This document shows, piece after piece, positions 21,560 through 36,590 of a stretch of 64,000 bases of DNA (position 1 is the first letter of the stretch; each line of letters starts with the position of its first letter). Origin of the DNA: Vombatus ursinus (Eukaryota > Chordata > Mammalia > Diprotodontia > Vombatidae). The notes under the pieces are model-generated. The model ran no database searches. It worked only from the letters and a program-made list of their open reading frames with translations, and was not told where the DNA came from. Made by a program: the position numbers and the translations under genes. The stretch is taken from positions 27,869,848-27,933,847 of the forward strand of contig NW_020940358.1 of the NCBI RefSeq assembly GCF_900497805.2, given 5' to 3'.

Positions 21560-22179
21560 ATTGCTTTGAGTTGCTCTTCCTCCTTCCCTGCACCCTGGAG
21601 CTGGCACAAGGACCATATGGTCCAGCCCAGGAGAAAGTTAGAGGGTCTTAGCAGGTGGGAGAATGAGTACCCGCTCGCCAGATGTCTCCGTTTAAGGAAG
21701 AATTAGTGCCAAGGTGATGACCTTAAGGAGCTGAAAACAGACTGACTTGAGGGGAGATGATAGTGATGATTGACACATGTGAAACCACCCTCTCCCCCAT
21801 TCCGCCGACTACCCCCAGCGAAGATATCAACTCAGCCTTTCCTTAGCTAGGCAGTCTAGCTAGCAGCTGCCCGTCCCCTACGGCTCAGTCCAGTGAGCCC
21901 TGAAAGGTGCTGAGACGCCTGACTTAGCTCCCCCTCTCTGGCTCTCCGAGCTTAACTTTCTAATGTCTCAAAGGAGGGACTACCACCCTTCATGTCCACA
22001 ACCGAATGACAGTCAGGAGACCTGAGTTCTAGTCCTGATCTAACTCTCTATGTGTCATTGGACAAGTCCCTTCCCACCCACTCCCCTTCTAGGCGTCTTT
22101 CCTTCTCTGTAAAAAAGAGCGGGTTGGGCTCTAAAGTCCCTTCAAGCTCTTCTACATCTTACGATCTCCAGCTAACTGG
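21560..22179. other. Upstream flank of KCNK15, mostly unique
   Basis: One MIR-like + remnant lies at 22010-22155 (GAGACCTGAGTTCTAGTCCTG, TCTCTGTAAAAAAGAG). The rest is unassigned. No TATA box stands out. Confidence 0.4.
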
Positions 22180-22372
22180 GTCTGGGAGCAGGTGGAGAGG
22201 GGAGGAGCGAGCAGCTGGCTGAATAGCCAGTAGAACGCAGACCCAGGAACAGCCCCGCCTCGGAGGTAGCTGCAGCAGTAGAGGAGGCACTCCAGCTGAC
22301 TCGGGCGCAGGAGGGACCAGGAGCTGTGCTAACCTCTGCGCTTCAGCGCTGCCGTCGAGGTTCGAACTGTGC

Positions 22373-22555
22373 ATGGCCGCTGAGGCTTGGCGGGCTGGGG
22401 CAGAGAGCTACGGACCACTGGGCGGCAGGCTAGAGTCGGGGATCGGTCCCGTAGCCCGGCTACTTGATCAAAGTCGAGGGGTGACTGGAGGTGGCAGTGT
22501 GATTGTGAGGAGTCGGAGAGCCTCCTCCCCCCTGGCCATGAGCCTGCCCGGGTGA
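22373..22555 (+). other. Upstream ORF in the presumed KCNK15 leader
   Basis: A 60-codon frame starts with a poor-context ATG (TGCATGG) and stops 41 nt before the KCNK15 ATG. A second in-frame ATG opens a five-codon MSLPG at its end. It matters only if transcription starts upstream of 22373. It could equally be chance in GC-rich DNA. Confidence 0.3.
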
Positions 22556-22590
22556 GACGGCCCCCACTTCTGCCCCGGCCCGAGTCTTAG

Positions 22591-26153
<3,563 letters not shown>

Positions 26154-26903
26154 GCTGTGGGTGTTGAAAAGAACGCCGTATTTGGAGACGGGAGAAGTGC
26201 TTTGCAGACTTACTCAGTGTGTGTGTCCTAGGGCGTCATGCTCTTCCCTGAACTTGTTACCTCGTCTATAAAAATGAGGGGGTTGTACTAAGATGGTAAG
26301 ACATATTTAGAACTAGAAGAGACCTTAGAGGTGATCAAGTACAATGCCCTTATTTTACAGGTGAGGAAACTGAGGCACATAGAAGTTAAGGGACGTGCCT
26401 CAGGTTACACAAGTGTTCAGTAGCCTAGCAAGGATTCAGATCTGGATCTTCTCACTCTAACATATATTTAATTAATTTATTTTAACTTTTTTTTTTAAAT
26501 TTTTGAGTTACAAATTCTCTCCCTCCCCCACCCATTGAGAAGGAAAGCAATATAATATCAATTATATATGTGAAGTTATGCAAAACACATTTTAAAAATA
26601 TCTACTCTAACATTCATTAAATTTTTTTTAATTGATCTTCTCACTCTAAATTCAATTTTTTCTACAATATCATGCTAACTAATGTGCAGTCTGGTTCTAA
26701 TATTGTATGTACTACACCTAGTAATTCATTCTGTAATCTTTCAAAAGTCACTACCCACTTATTTTTTTTTTTAACCAGCCCATCCTCAGTTGAACCTGCC
26801 TCTTCATTCTCCCTGGTGACTATTTGCTAGGCTATCTGGGCCCTGCTCAGTCATCTCTGTGAAAAAGTAGCTGGGGATCTTGCCAATAGCATGTCAAGTC
26901 CCA
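26154..26903. other. KCNK15 3' flank with SINE and L1 fragments
   Basis: The first 140 bp are probable 3' UTR. No AATAAA was seen on the + strand before 28 kb; ATTAAA occurs near 26615. A reverse MIR-like SINE lies at 26300-26455, and an L1 3' UTR fragment at 26462-26603 has ACTCTAACAT on both sides. Confidence 0.5.
26462..26603 (-). mobile_element. Short 5'-truncated L1 3' UTR
   Basis: T-rich tail, GAGTTACAAATTCTCTCCC, CATTGAGAAGGAAAGCAA. The flanking ACTCTAACAT repeats suggest a target-site duplication. Confidence 0.7.
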
Positions 26904-26904
26904 A

Positions 26905-27085
26905 TTCAATTCAGCAAATGCTTATTAAGCATCAGCTGTGTGTGATGCACTGTGCTAGGTGTAAAGTGAAAGAATTCAAAACTGCCCTTGCCCTAAGGGA
27001 GCTTATATTTTACTTGGAGATACAACAGGTAAACAGATAGGTAAATACAATTTAAGGAGGGAAATAGCACTAATAACTAGATCTT
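26905..27085 (-). mobile_element. L2 LINE 3' end
   Basis: Reverse L2: CAGCAAATGCTTATTAAGCAT, TGCACTGTGCTAGGTG, CCCTAAGGGAGCTTATATTT. Confidence 0.72.
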
Positions 27086-27534
27086 TATTTTAGGCACCAG
27101 GTAACTACATTGAAGTTAGTGGTAGTAGTGGAAATAGTATAGAAAAAGAGACAGATTCTAGTTTTGGCTCCTGGCCCCATGCTCTCTTGATCTTGGATAA
27201 GGTACTTCCCCTTTCTTAGAGTCAGTTTCTCCTTCAGTAAATTAAGCTTTTAGGACTATTAACTTTTGAGATCAATTTCAGCACAAAGACTGAAGGATTA
27301 TTAACGAATCAGAAATCCTGGATGCTTCCTCATTTTGGGTAAATCTTGTACTATCATTGAGACTGTTTCTTTAAACATCTACAAAAATGGAGATAACACC
27401 TGTAAGTCACATCTCCCCTCTTTGTTTCATTTTCCTCGCCTTTACTAAAATGAAGATAGTAAAGTCTTCCCTACAGACCTCATTGGGCCACTGTGAGGAT
27501 CCAGTGACAGAATCGTGGATATATAAGTTCTTTG
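27086..27534. other. Unassigned with MIR traces
   Basis: Weak + strand MIR-like pieces at 27150-27290 and 27300-27510. No gene is seen. Confidence 0.35.
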
Positions 27535-27687
27535 GGGGCAGGTAGGTGGCACAGCGGGTAGAATGCCGGCCCTGGATTCAGGAGGACCTGAGTTCAAATC
27601 TGGCCTCAGACATGTAACACTTTCTAGCTGTGTGACCCTGGGCAAGTCACTTAACCCCAATTGCCTAGCCCCACCCCCCCAAAAAAT
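27535..27687 (+). mobile_element. Marsupial SINE (short type)
   Basis: GGCAGGTAGGTGGCACAGCGG to CACTTAACCCCAATTGCC and a C/A tail. Flanks TATAAGTTCTTTG and TGTAAGTTCTTTG form an almost perfect 13-bp duplication. Confidence 0.93.
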
Positions 27688-27689
27688 GT

Positions 27690-28740
27690 AAGTTCTTTGT
27701 AAACTGGAGAGCTTTGTATAGATGGGAGAGAGTAGTCTCATTATACATTCATCTGGGGCCTGGGAAACCAGTGGGGAGATTTGGAGGAGGATTTGGGGGT
27801 AGAGAGAAGGGGGAGCCAAAGTATTTGGATTGATGGTGGGTGGGTGGCTATTTAGTTGTCAGGGAAAGGGATGGATATGTCTCAGATTTAGTGTGGCAGG
27901 GAGCCTGCCATCTGGTGATGATGTCACTGATACATGCCCCTTGTGAGGGCTGACAGGGAATGTGGGTGCAGATCAAGCTTCTGAGATCTTGTTCTTTGCT
28001 TAGTCCTGGGCTCTGCTCTTCCCAGATTCCTGAACTGTTTTAATTTCTCCTTGGATTGGAAGTTTCTAGGGATGATATTTTTTCCCTCTATTTGCCACAT
28101 CTAAGGCTCAGCTCCCACTGTTGCTGCAAAGGAGCTCTGCTGGCATAGACAAGAGGCCAAGGCTGGCCTTGTGTGCCATAGAATAGATCATGTCTTAGAG
28201 ATGTAGGACTTGAATGAATGGTGGGCAAATCTAACTGGGGATGGAGGGGAAGTGCTCTAGACATGGAAGAAATGGATTGGACTTTGGATAGGGCCCTTCA
28301 GAGAGTATGTGGACTATGCCAGAGGCTAGACATGGAGAGAGGGGCCCTAAATATTATGTCATGGAAAAAGCACTAGGCTGGGAATCAGGCAAGGAACCTA
28401 AGTTTTTGGACTGGCTTTGTCAGTGTGACCTTGGGTAAGTACTTTCCTTGGCTGGGCTTCTGTTTCTACTTCTGTACAATGAGAGTAGATGGTTCCTAAG
28501 ATTTTGTCCAGCTCTAAAATTTTATCATACTACTCACCACATAGTGTCTGGGGACTTCAGTTCCTAATACCCTTGAGAAAAACCACATTGGTCTGACTGA
28601 TGAGAATCCTACTGGTGAACTTCCTTTATGCTTTGTGATTTATAGAGACTACCGGTATTTTGGGGCTTATTCAAACTTATGAAGGAGACACCAGAGAGGT
28701 TTGCCTGGCCTCCCCCATGTTATCCTTTAGGGCTTGCCAG
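27690..28740. other. Unassigned intergenic sequence
   Basis: A MIR-like + remnant at 28350-28530 (GGGAATCAGGCAAGGAACC, TGACCTTGGGTAAGTACTT). Nothing else is recognised. Confidence 0.35.
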
Positions 28741-28744
28741 GCAA

Positions 28745-29232
28745 CACACATTTATTAATTGCCTGCTATGTACTCGGCATTGTGCTTAAGCACTGAGGAT
28801 ACAAAAAGAGACATTAATAATCCCTGCCCTCGTGGAGCTCACTGTCTAATGGGAGAGACAACATGCAAACCACTTTGTACAAACAAAACATGTACAGGAT
28901 AACTTTGAGGGAATCTCAGAGAGAAGGCACTAGCATTAAGGGGAAAAGCCAAGAAAAAGAAAAAGCCAAGAAAAAGCTTTGTGCAGAAGGTGGGATTTTA
29001 GCTGAGACTTGAAGGAAGCAGGAGTTGGAGTCAGAGAAATCATGGAGTCATGGGCAGTGAAAATGGAGTCGAGATAAAGTCTCATAGGCAAGGAAAAGCA
29101 AGATCAGTGTCACTGAATCAAAGACTACCTGGAGGGGAGTAAGGTATAAGAGGACAGGAGAGTGGGAGGGGCCAGATCACGAAGGGCATTAAAAGCCAAA
29201 CAGAGGATTTTATATTTGATCCAGGGGGTGGA
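28745..29232 (-). mobile_element. L2 LINE 3' portion
   Basis: Reverse L2: ACACATTTATTAATTGCCTGC, CCCTGCCCTCGTGGAGCTCAC, AAGGCACTAGCATTAAGG, GGGCCAGATCACGAAGGGC, AGAGGATTTTATATTTGATCC. Confidence 0.78.
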
Positions 29233-29389
29233 TCCCTGGCCCCAAAGCAGGTGGGGTTGGGATGCTGATATTCTGTCTCATCCCCATTGAACCAGAAACT
29301 GAAAACACAGTCTTTCCAGCTATAATCCTGATCTGGTGCTCCCAGGCTGTCAGCTCTTAGAATATGATATCCTGATCACACCTTGGGAC

Positions 29390-29600
29390 ATAAAAATATT
29401 TGAGCAGAAAGGGCCTCTATAGATTATGCAGTCCATGCCCTGTCCCTGCCTACCATTTTACAGCTAAGGAAACCAAAGCCTAGAAAGGCGAATGATTTGC
29501 CTGAAGTCATGTGGCAAGTTAGAGGCAGAGCCAGGGCTAAAATAAGGTCTCCTGATTGCCAATCAGGTCTCCTTCCACCCATTCATTACACCATGTTGAA
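29390..29600 (-). mobile_element. MIR-like core-SINE
   Basis: Reverse: TTTTACAGCTAAGGAAACC, GAGGCAGAGCCAGGGC, CACCATGTTG-type end. Confidence 0.6.
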
Positions 29601-29836
29601 CAAGGTTTTGTTTGAAAACATTAGTTTAAGTTGGAGACATGTTCAAGTGCGGTGTCGGGGGAGGGGAGAGGAGATTTCCAATGAGATAATATATGACTGG
29701 AATGTCATCCATCTTTCTCTCCCTTTCACAATTATTCAAGTCTCACCTTTTCCCTGTAGCACTGCTTGATCATCACAGGGATCACTCTTTCCTTCAAGTT
29801 CCTTTGACATTTTTTAGCTAGTACCTTAGAGTTCAG

Positions 29837-30092
29837 GGCAGCTAGGTGGCTCAGTGGATAGAGTGCCAGGCCTGGAGTCAGGAAGATAAAGACTCACCTT
29901 CCTAAGTTCCAATTTGGCCTCACACACTAGCTGTGTGACCTGGGCAAGTCACTTTACCCTGTTTGCCTCAGTTTCCTCATCTGTAAAATGAACTGGAAAA
30001 GAAAATGGCAAACCACTCCAGTATCTTTCCCAAGAGAGTCCCAAAAGGGGTCATAAAGAGTCAGATGTGACTGAAATGACTAAATAGCAACA
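29837..30092 (+). mobile_element. Marsupial SINE (long type)
   Basis: GGGCAGCTAGGTGGCTCAGTGG, GAGTCAGGAAGATAAAGACTC, CCTCAGTTTCCTCATCTGTAA, GCAAACCACTCCAGTATC, AAATAGCAACAAC. Confidence 0.93.
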
Positions 30093-30289
30093 ACTTAGTG
30101 TTTACCACTCAATTGTAACTGATGGCTGTCCCCAACTGAACCTTTCCCATTCCTACTGTTTTAGGTTACGGGCTCCTTGAGGGCCAGGCCAATTCATGAC
30201 TTGTGAAGGATACATGAAGGAGACCTTGTCCATGTTATCACTTAGGGTGACAAGTATTTATTAGTCACCTCCTATGAAAAGAGCCTTGG

Positions 30290-32410
30290 AATCTTAGTAA
30301 ATTGGGCTTTCAGTCAAAGGAACTTGGGATATTTAGTGTGGAGAAAAGATTCAGGGGGGACATGATAGTTGTGTTCAGGTATTTGAAGGATTGCCACATG
30401 GAGGGATTAGACTTGTTCTGTTTGGCTCCAGAGGACACAAAAGTAATGGAAAGGCCATTTTAATGGACTTCCATATTGTTCCACTCACCATTATTTTTTT
30501 TATTTTTAAATCTTTAAATATTTTTATTTTATTTATTAATTTGTCTATTTTTAGTTTTCAACATTCACTTCCACAGGATTTGGAGTTCCAAATTTTCTCC
30601 CCATCTCATCCCTCCCCCCACCCCAAGACAGCATGCATTCTGAATATCTCTTCCCTTGATCATGGCTTTCAGATAATCCAATAATTTTTAAATTCTCTCT
30701 CCTGGATCTATTTTCCAGGTCAGTTGTTTTTCCAATGAGATATTTCACATTGTCTTCTATTTTTTCATTCTTTTGGTTTTGTTTTATAATGTCTTGATTT
30801 CTGATAAAGTCACCAGCTTCCATTTGCTCCATTCTAATTTTTAAGGAAGTATTTTCTTCAGTAAGCTTTTGGACTTTCTTTTCCATTTGGCCAATTCTGC
30901 TTTTGAAGGCATTCTTCTCCTCATTGGCTTTTTGGACCTCTTTTGCCATTTGGGTTAGGCTATTTTTTAAGGTGTTATTTTCTTCAGTATTTTTTTGGGT
31001 CTCCTTTAGCAAGCTGTTGATTTGTTTTTCATGATTTTCTTGCATCACTCTCATTTCTCTTCCCAGTTTTTCCTCTGCTTCTCTTACTTGCTTCTCAAAA
31101 TCCTTTTTGAGCTCTTCCATGACCTGGGATTGATTCATATTTTTCTTGGAGGCTTTGGATATAGGAGTTTTGACTTTGTTGTCTTCTTTGGGTTGTATGT
31201 TTTGATCTTCTTTGTCACCAAAGAAAGATTCTATGGTCTGACTTTTTTGTGCAGTTTGCTCATGTTCTCAGCCAATTACTTGAGTTTTAAACTCTTTGTT
31301 AAGTTAGGGGTCTGCTTCCAGTTTGGAGAATGTACTGTCCCAAGCTTCATGGGTTTTGTACAGCTGTTTTCAGAGACACTTCTAGGGATCTGTAAATTTT
31401 CAGTTCTTCCAAGGTGGTACATCAAGGGCGAGGTGTTTATTCCTTTCCTGGCCTGTACTCTGGTCTATGAGTGACCACAAGCACTCTTTTCTGCCTTGGA
31501 ACTGTGAGGAGGACTCCCTCTCCACCGCCACTACAAGCTCCATCATGCCAGTGTTTCTCCTTGCCCCAGGACTGCCACCCAGAACTGTGACCCAGATCCA
31601 AGCATGGGCAAAGCAAGAGAATCCTGCCTCAGCACCAGCAAAGAGATCCCTGCAATCCCCCTCAATCTGTGGGCCGAAAGCCCCAGAAGCAGCTGCTGCC
31701 CCAGTCACTGGGACTGGGGCTGGGACCAAGCTTCTCTCTCACCTCAGTCACAGACCTTTCCTACTGACTTTCTAAGTTGTCTTTGGTGTTTGTGGGTTGA
31801 GAAGTCTGGAAATGGCTATAGCTGCCCATGATTTAGTCCGCTGAGGCCTGGTCTTTCCCTGCACACCCACCACACACTGAACTGCGTTCCTCTCCCAGCC
31901 AGGCACAATAGACCTTTCCAATCAACCATCCAGGTTGTCTTGGGCTGGAAATTTGTTTCACTCTGTCTTTTTGTGGACTCTGCTGCTCTAGAATTTGTTT
32001 AGAGCCATTTTTACAGGTTTTTGGAGGGCTTTGGAGAACTCAAGCAAGTCACTGCTTTCACTCCACCATCTTGGCTCTGTCCCATACTTCCACTTACCAT
32101 TATTGTGACTTCCCAGACAATAACTTGCGTGAAAGCATTAAAATTTCAAAATGCGGGGGGGAAAAAGCAATGAGTAAAAATGGCAAAAAGACAAATTTAG
32201 GCCTAATATAAAAAAATCCTTTCTCACCATTGGAGCTGTCCAAAAGCAGAAGGGGCTGCCTTGAGAGGAGATGGCGACCTCTTCATGGAGGGTTTCAAGC
32301 ACAGTATACATGGCCATTTGTTGGGTATGCTACCATGAACATTCCTTTCATATATGGGCTTGAACTATACGGCTACTGAGGTCCCTTCCATATCTTAAAT
32401 TCTGTGATTC
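30290..32410 (+). mobile_element. L3/CR1-like LINE 3' end, split by an L1
   Basis: Left piece 30290-30478: GGAGAAAAGATTCAGGGG, TTGAAGGATTGCCACATGGAGG, GACTTGTTCTGTTTGGCTCC. Right piece 32105-32410: TCCTTTCTCACCATTGGAGC, GTCCAAAAGCAGAAGGGGCT, CTACTGAGGTCCCTTCCA. The L1 at 30496-32087 separates them. The same family recurs at 32470-32835 and 46500-47200. Confidence 0.7.
30496..32087 (-). mobile_element. L1 LINE with both ends but no middle
   Basis: The minus strand begins at about 32083 with an L1 5' UTR start (GGGACAGAGCCAAGATGG). It continues into ORF1 from a methionine at 31138 with a long coiled coil (NQSQVMEELKKDFEKQVREA, LTQMAKEVQKANEEKNAFKS), then TTDLENRSRRENLKIIGLSE. At about 30645-30660 it jumps directly to the 3' UTR (GCATGCTGTCTTGGGG) and an A-rich tail. 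The rest of ORF1 and all of ORF2 are absent. The target duplication, TTCCACTCACCATTATT at 30479-30495 and TTCCACTTACCATTATT at 32088-32104, has one mismatch. Confidence 0.92.
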
Positions 32411-32469
32411 TGGACTCTTTTAAAAGGTCTCCAGAATATTAGTAGGTTCTATCATTTTCACCAGCGATT

Positions 32470-32835
32470 TGTGAGGTTAACACATCCTATGCCATATGAA
32501 GAGAAGTTGAAGGAATTGATGATGTTCAGCCTAGAGAAGAGAAGATTTAGGTAGGAAAGGATAGCTATCTTCAAGCATTTGAAAGGCTGTCTTCTTGTGC
32601 TCGGCCTCAAAGGCAGAACAAGAGCAAAAGATAGTGCAAAGAGGCAGATTCAGGCTTGATGGAAGAACACGGTTCCTAACAAGTACATCTATCTAAAGGT
32701 GAAAGGGGCTGCTTGGGTAGGGAGGGGATTTCCTTGTATTGGAGGTTTCCAGCAGAGGCAGTATGACCGTTCATCGGGTATATAGTGGAGGATTTGTTCT
32801 CCTTCACATACGCATTGGACTAAATGGACTCTGAG
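32470..32835 (+). mobile_element. L3/CR1-like LINE 3' end
   Basis: TTCAGCCTAGAGAAGAGAAG, CTATCTTCAAGCATTTGAAAG, GAGGCAGATTCAGGCTTGATG, GGAGGTTTCCAGCAGAGGC, CATTGGACTAAATGGACTCT in CR1/L3 order. Confidence 0.72.
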
Positions 32836-33500
32836 GTGAGACAGAAGGCCTGGGTTTGAATCCCAGCTTTGCTGCTTTCTAGCTTTGTGATGTTGGGCAA
32901 GTCTGAGCCTCAGTTTCTCCAGCTGTAAAATGAGAATGTTGTACTAGATGATTTCTATGGTACTATCTTTTATGCTTCTTAAACAAGGCCTCAGTAAGTA
33001 CTTGAGGGATTAGCTGGGGGAGCTTGGTTCCAGGGAAGACAGAGGAAGAGGGATGAAATTCTCAGGGACACAGACAGGCCTGCTTCAGGCTTAGGAGCAC
33101 TCATATACATTACATTGGGTTCTGAGCTGGGCCAGGGCAGGCCAGGCCAGGCCACTGCTGAATTCCAGAGAGGCTGAGTGACTTTTAGGGTCCAGGGTGA
33201 TTGTAATGGTGTGGTCTGGGAACGGCTTGAGCTTACTTCTTTAACCTCAATGCAGCCCCACTGGTGGAATCCTGGGATGAAGCCTGCTGGATTCAAGTTT
33301 GGACTGTACTGCTTAGTAACCATGGACAAGTGACTTAAATTTGCTGATCCTCAGTTTCCTTAGCTGCAAAATGGAGATGATTATACACTGCCCTGCCAAC
33401 CTCACAGGATTATTATGAGGTTCAGATGAGAATGTGTTAAGTACTTCGTAAACTCCAAAGTATCCTACAAATGTGCGAGCAATTATTATTTTCCAAGTTC
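32836..33500 (+). mobile_element. MIR and core-SINE remnants around unassigned sequence
   Basis: MIR-like at 32836-32960 (CAGTTTCTCCAGCTGTAAAA) and a longer core-SINE at 33290-33500 (CTCAGTTTCCTTAGCTGCAA, GTTAAGTACTTCGTAAACTCC, GAGCAATTATTATT). 33000-33285 holds nothing recognisable. Confidence 0.55.
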
Positions 33501-33504
33501 CCAA

Positions 33505-34248
33505 CACATACATCTATCTTGGGTAGGGGGGAGGTAAGTTGAATCCCTGGATATACCTTCTTTCTCTCCAGAGATCACAGCATACTTCTACCTTGCGCCA
33601 AGGATTTGGTGGCAAGCACTCTGTACTGGGAGTCAGGAGTAGTTGGGTTCTGGCCCAGCTCTTCCTCTGAGGTGTTGTGGGATCCCTCTATGGACCTCAC
33701 TTTCCCCTATGTAAAATGAGAGTGATGACAGTTACCCAACACCTCGTGGGAGTGAACTGAGAATGGAATGCACGGTGGGCACAAAGATTTCTGGGCTCTT
33801 AAGAGCAATGAGGATTTTTTGTTTGAAAAGTCCCCAGCCCTGAAGTCTGGTATCTGCCACAGGGCACTAGCCAATACTCATGGTAAATAGCCCATGGTCA
33901 TACCACAGGAGATGAGAGACAGGGCTTTGGCCCTTTGACACCTTTGATTTATGTTGTGTCTTCACTCCTAGTAGGAGCAGCACAATGTAGATTGGACTGA
34001 GAATCAGGAGAGATTCACTGTGTAACCTTGGCAAGTTCCTTCCCCTCTCTGGGCCTTACTTTCCTTCTCTGGAAAAAGGGTGGCTGGACTAAATAGTCTC
34101 CAAAGTCCCTTTCAGTTTTAACTTTCTATAGATCTGGTGCTGGAATAGCTTCTGGACATAGTGACCCGTGGAAAGAAGCAGCTGGGGTTTATTTTAGAAA
34201 ATCAAGCTGGATGGGCACGGAGGCCCTTTTACTCCTATGAGTAGTTCT
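33505..34248. other. Unassigned with MIR traces
   Basis: MIR-like + remnants at 33610-33780 and 33970-34130. No exon is seen. Confidence 0.35.
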
Positions 34249-34250
34249 GG

Positions 34251-34340
34251 GGACTGGCTTGAGCTCCTGTTGCTAGGTGACGTCGAGGATACTGACATGG
34301 TGGTCACTGGTTGCTTAGCAACACCCCCAAACCAGTCCAG
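34251..34340. promoter_or_regulatory. Palindrome with two X-box-like (RFX) motifs and a CRE-like core
   Basis: Left arm GGACTGGCTTG..TGTTGCTAGGTGAC pairs with right arm GGTTGCTTAGCAACA..CCAGTCC. GTTGCTTAGCAAC at 34310-34322 is a perfect X-box-type inverted repeat, GTTGCTAGGTGAC at 34269-34281 is a second one, and TGACGTCG overlaps it. Either a regulatory element or the ends of a small palindromic transposon. Confidence 0.45.
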
Positions 34341-34509
34341 TGGTGATGTCACTAGATACCATAGTTGTGTAACCAGGCTGTTTCAGCCTCAGGACTGGGG
34401 GCTACAGGATATTGTGGTACACACACACACCCACACACACTCCCTAACAATTCCCTTCAGGGTTCTAGATCTGACTCAGGCCTGACCCAGGATGCCTGAG
34501 TGCCAGAGG

Positions 34510-35870
34510 TTGTTAAATCTGGAAGGAACTTTTGACCTCATTTTATAGAAAGGGACACTGAAGGCCTGAGAAGTGATGTCATTTACCCAGAATCACAGAG
34601 CTAGTGAGTAGCAGAGCTGATCCTTGAACCCAGGTCTTTAGACATCCTGTTCGTTTTTCCCCCCCTTAGACACTCTCCAGGGCTTCCCCTGAGACTTCTG
34701 GGCTTGCCTGGGGATTAAGACCCAAAGGATTCTCCACCAAGTCCACCTTGTCCTAGGCTTCCTAGGCAGAGGGTATCTCCCCAGGGCCAGGCTGGGTCAA
34801 AGTTGCTCCCCAGGAAGCATGTAGTGGGGGTGAAGGGGGATGGACAGCCATGACCATAGAGATGTAAATCAATAAGCAGACTCATTTAGAAAAAAACAAA
34901 AATGTGTTTTTAATTTTCAACATGATTTACATGAGCTCAACATAAGACAGTCCAACACAGGGGCCTGGGCCCCATTCCGAAACCCTTGCCATTTGGCCCA
35001 GCTCTACCTGACAGAGAAACTTCCCAGCAGGTCCTTACCACCCCATGACCAAGGGCACCCCTGCTCCCAGGGAGTAGAGTGGAGACATGGCGAGGGGGTG
35101 GGTTACTCCATCTGCTGAAAACCCTCCAACTTAGGGACCCAGGCATCCACAGATTGGCAACAAAGCTTCCTTAGGGTTCCAAGGAAGTGTGTCAGGAGCC
35201 AGTGGGCTGCCAGGAAGTGGGGGGGGCATGGGGAAGGGTAGCACAGTGTCAGACGCAATAAATAAATGCAGGTGGACCTTGCTTTATGCAACAACTGTGC
35301 TTCTACAGAGGGCATGCAAAAGAGCTTTGCAAATGGAATCGCATCCAAAAGGTCGTTATTTCAAGGATCTCAACAGTGAGCTGAACCAGTGAAGACTTCT
35401 TCACGTGAGGGGCAGAATCATTCCTTAATTTGTCGGGGGACCTGGGTTTGAGCCCCAGCTCTGCCACTAACTTGTATGACTATGGGTAAGTCAGGCCCTT
35501 TCTCAGGCCCTTGGTTTCCTCAGCTATAAGATGAGTATGATCACTGAGAAAAAATTGATTTGATTAAAATTTTGAAGCCAAGAGATAATTCATTTTTCAT
35601 CAATTCAAATTATTCATAAGCCTAGATGTTTGCTTAAAGTGAGGAGCCCCTGAAATGGTGCTATGATGGGGGAGGTCTATAGAATCAAATTGAGCTGAAT
35701 GGAACCTTGGAGTCCATCTAGGCCAACCCATTTTTACAGATGAGGAAACTGAGACCCAAAGTTGTTAAGTAACTTGCACAAGGTCACTCAGGTTGAGTGG
35801 CAGAGCTGAAATCAAAACTCAGGTGCTCCAGCTCCCAGCACAGCACTCTCGATAACCCCGCTGATTCAGG
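34510..35870. other. Reverse MIR-like SINEs around unique sequence
   Basis: Reverse MIR-like elements lie at 34510-34650 and 35690-35870, and a + one at 35430-35560. 34660-35240 is non-repetitive with no open frame of interest. An AATAAATAAATG tract lies at about 35258. Confidence 0.45.
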
Positions 35871-36439
35871 GTTCATTCATTCAGATGCTCACCTCTTCCA
35901 GCTCACGTGGAAACATCCTGCTGGCCTTAACCTGCCTGGCTTAGAGAGCCCCCTGATACCTGAGGGGTCAGCTCCACAGGGCAGGAGGGGTGATCTGGCC
36001 CCAGTGCCGTATGGTGAGTGAACTACAGCAGATCCCTCAGATGGGGTGAACAGAACTTCACTGGGGCCAGCTGAACCTGGTACAGCAAGGTGATGATGGA
36101 GTCTCCCTGTGAGATGCTTCTGCGAAGACGCCAGGCTTTTGATGTGCGCTACTTACCTGTACGCGCGTGTGCCCCACTCAGTGTGAGTTGGTTCAATCCC
36201 ACCCAACACCTATTTGTGCTGACTGGATTTTTTCCCACACCTATTAGACTTCTGTTACTATGGGGCCTGTGGGGGCAAAAGGAGCCGGCCAAGCAACTAC
36301 CCAGCGGCCTTCCAGCCTGGGCGAAATGAAAATGGTCAACATGCCCAAATGCTGGCACCCCCAGGGGGTACAGGTGGTGCTGCCACCAGTCCAAGGGACC
36401 TGGATGCGATTTCACAGAGCCCTGCACAGTCTTGACTTG

Positions 36440-36590
36440 GGGGATCATGGGATTTGGAGCTTAAAAGGATCACTTAGTCCAACCTGCTAATTTTACAGAT
36501 GGAGAAACTGAGACCCAAAGGGGTTAAAGTGATTGCCCAAGGTCATATAGGTAATAAGAAACACAGCTGATATTCAAACCCAGGTCACAC
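36440..36590 (-). mobile_element. MIR-like core-SINE
   Basis: Reverse: TTACAGATGGAGAAACTGAG, ATTGCCCAAGGTCATATAGG, TTCAAACCCAGGTCAC. Confidence 0.68.

Noticed and set aside
30551-31138. A 195-codon minus-strand frame with a long coiled coil looks like a host gene.
   Set aside because: It is L1 ORF1: coiled coil followed by DLENRSRRENLKIIGL, with the L1 5' UTR upstream and target duplications around the element.
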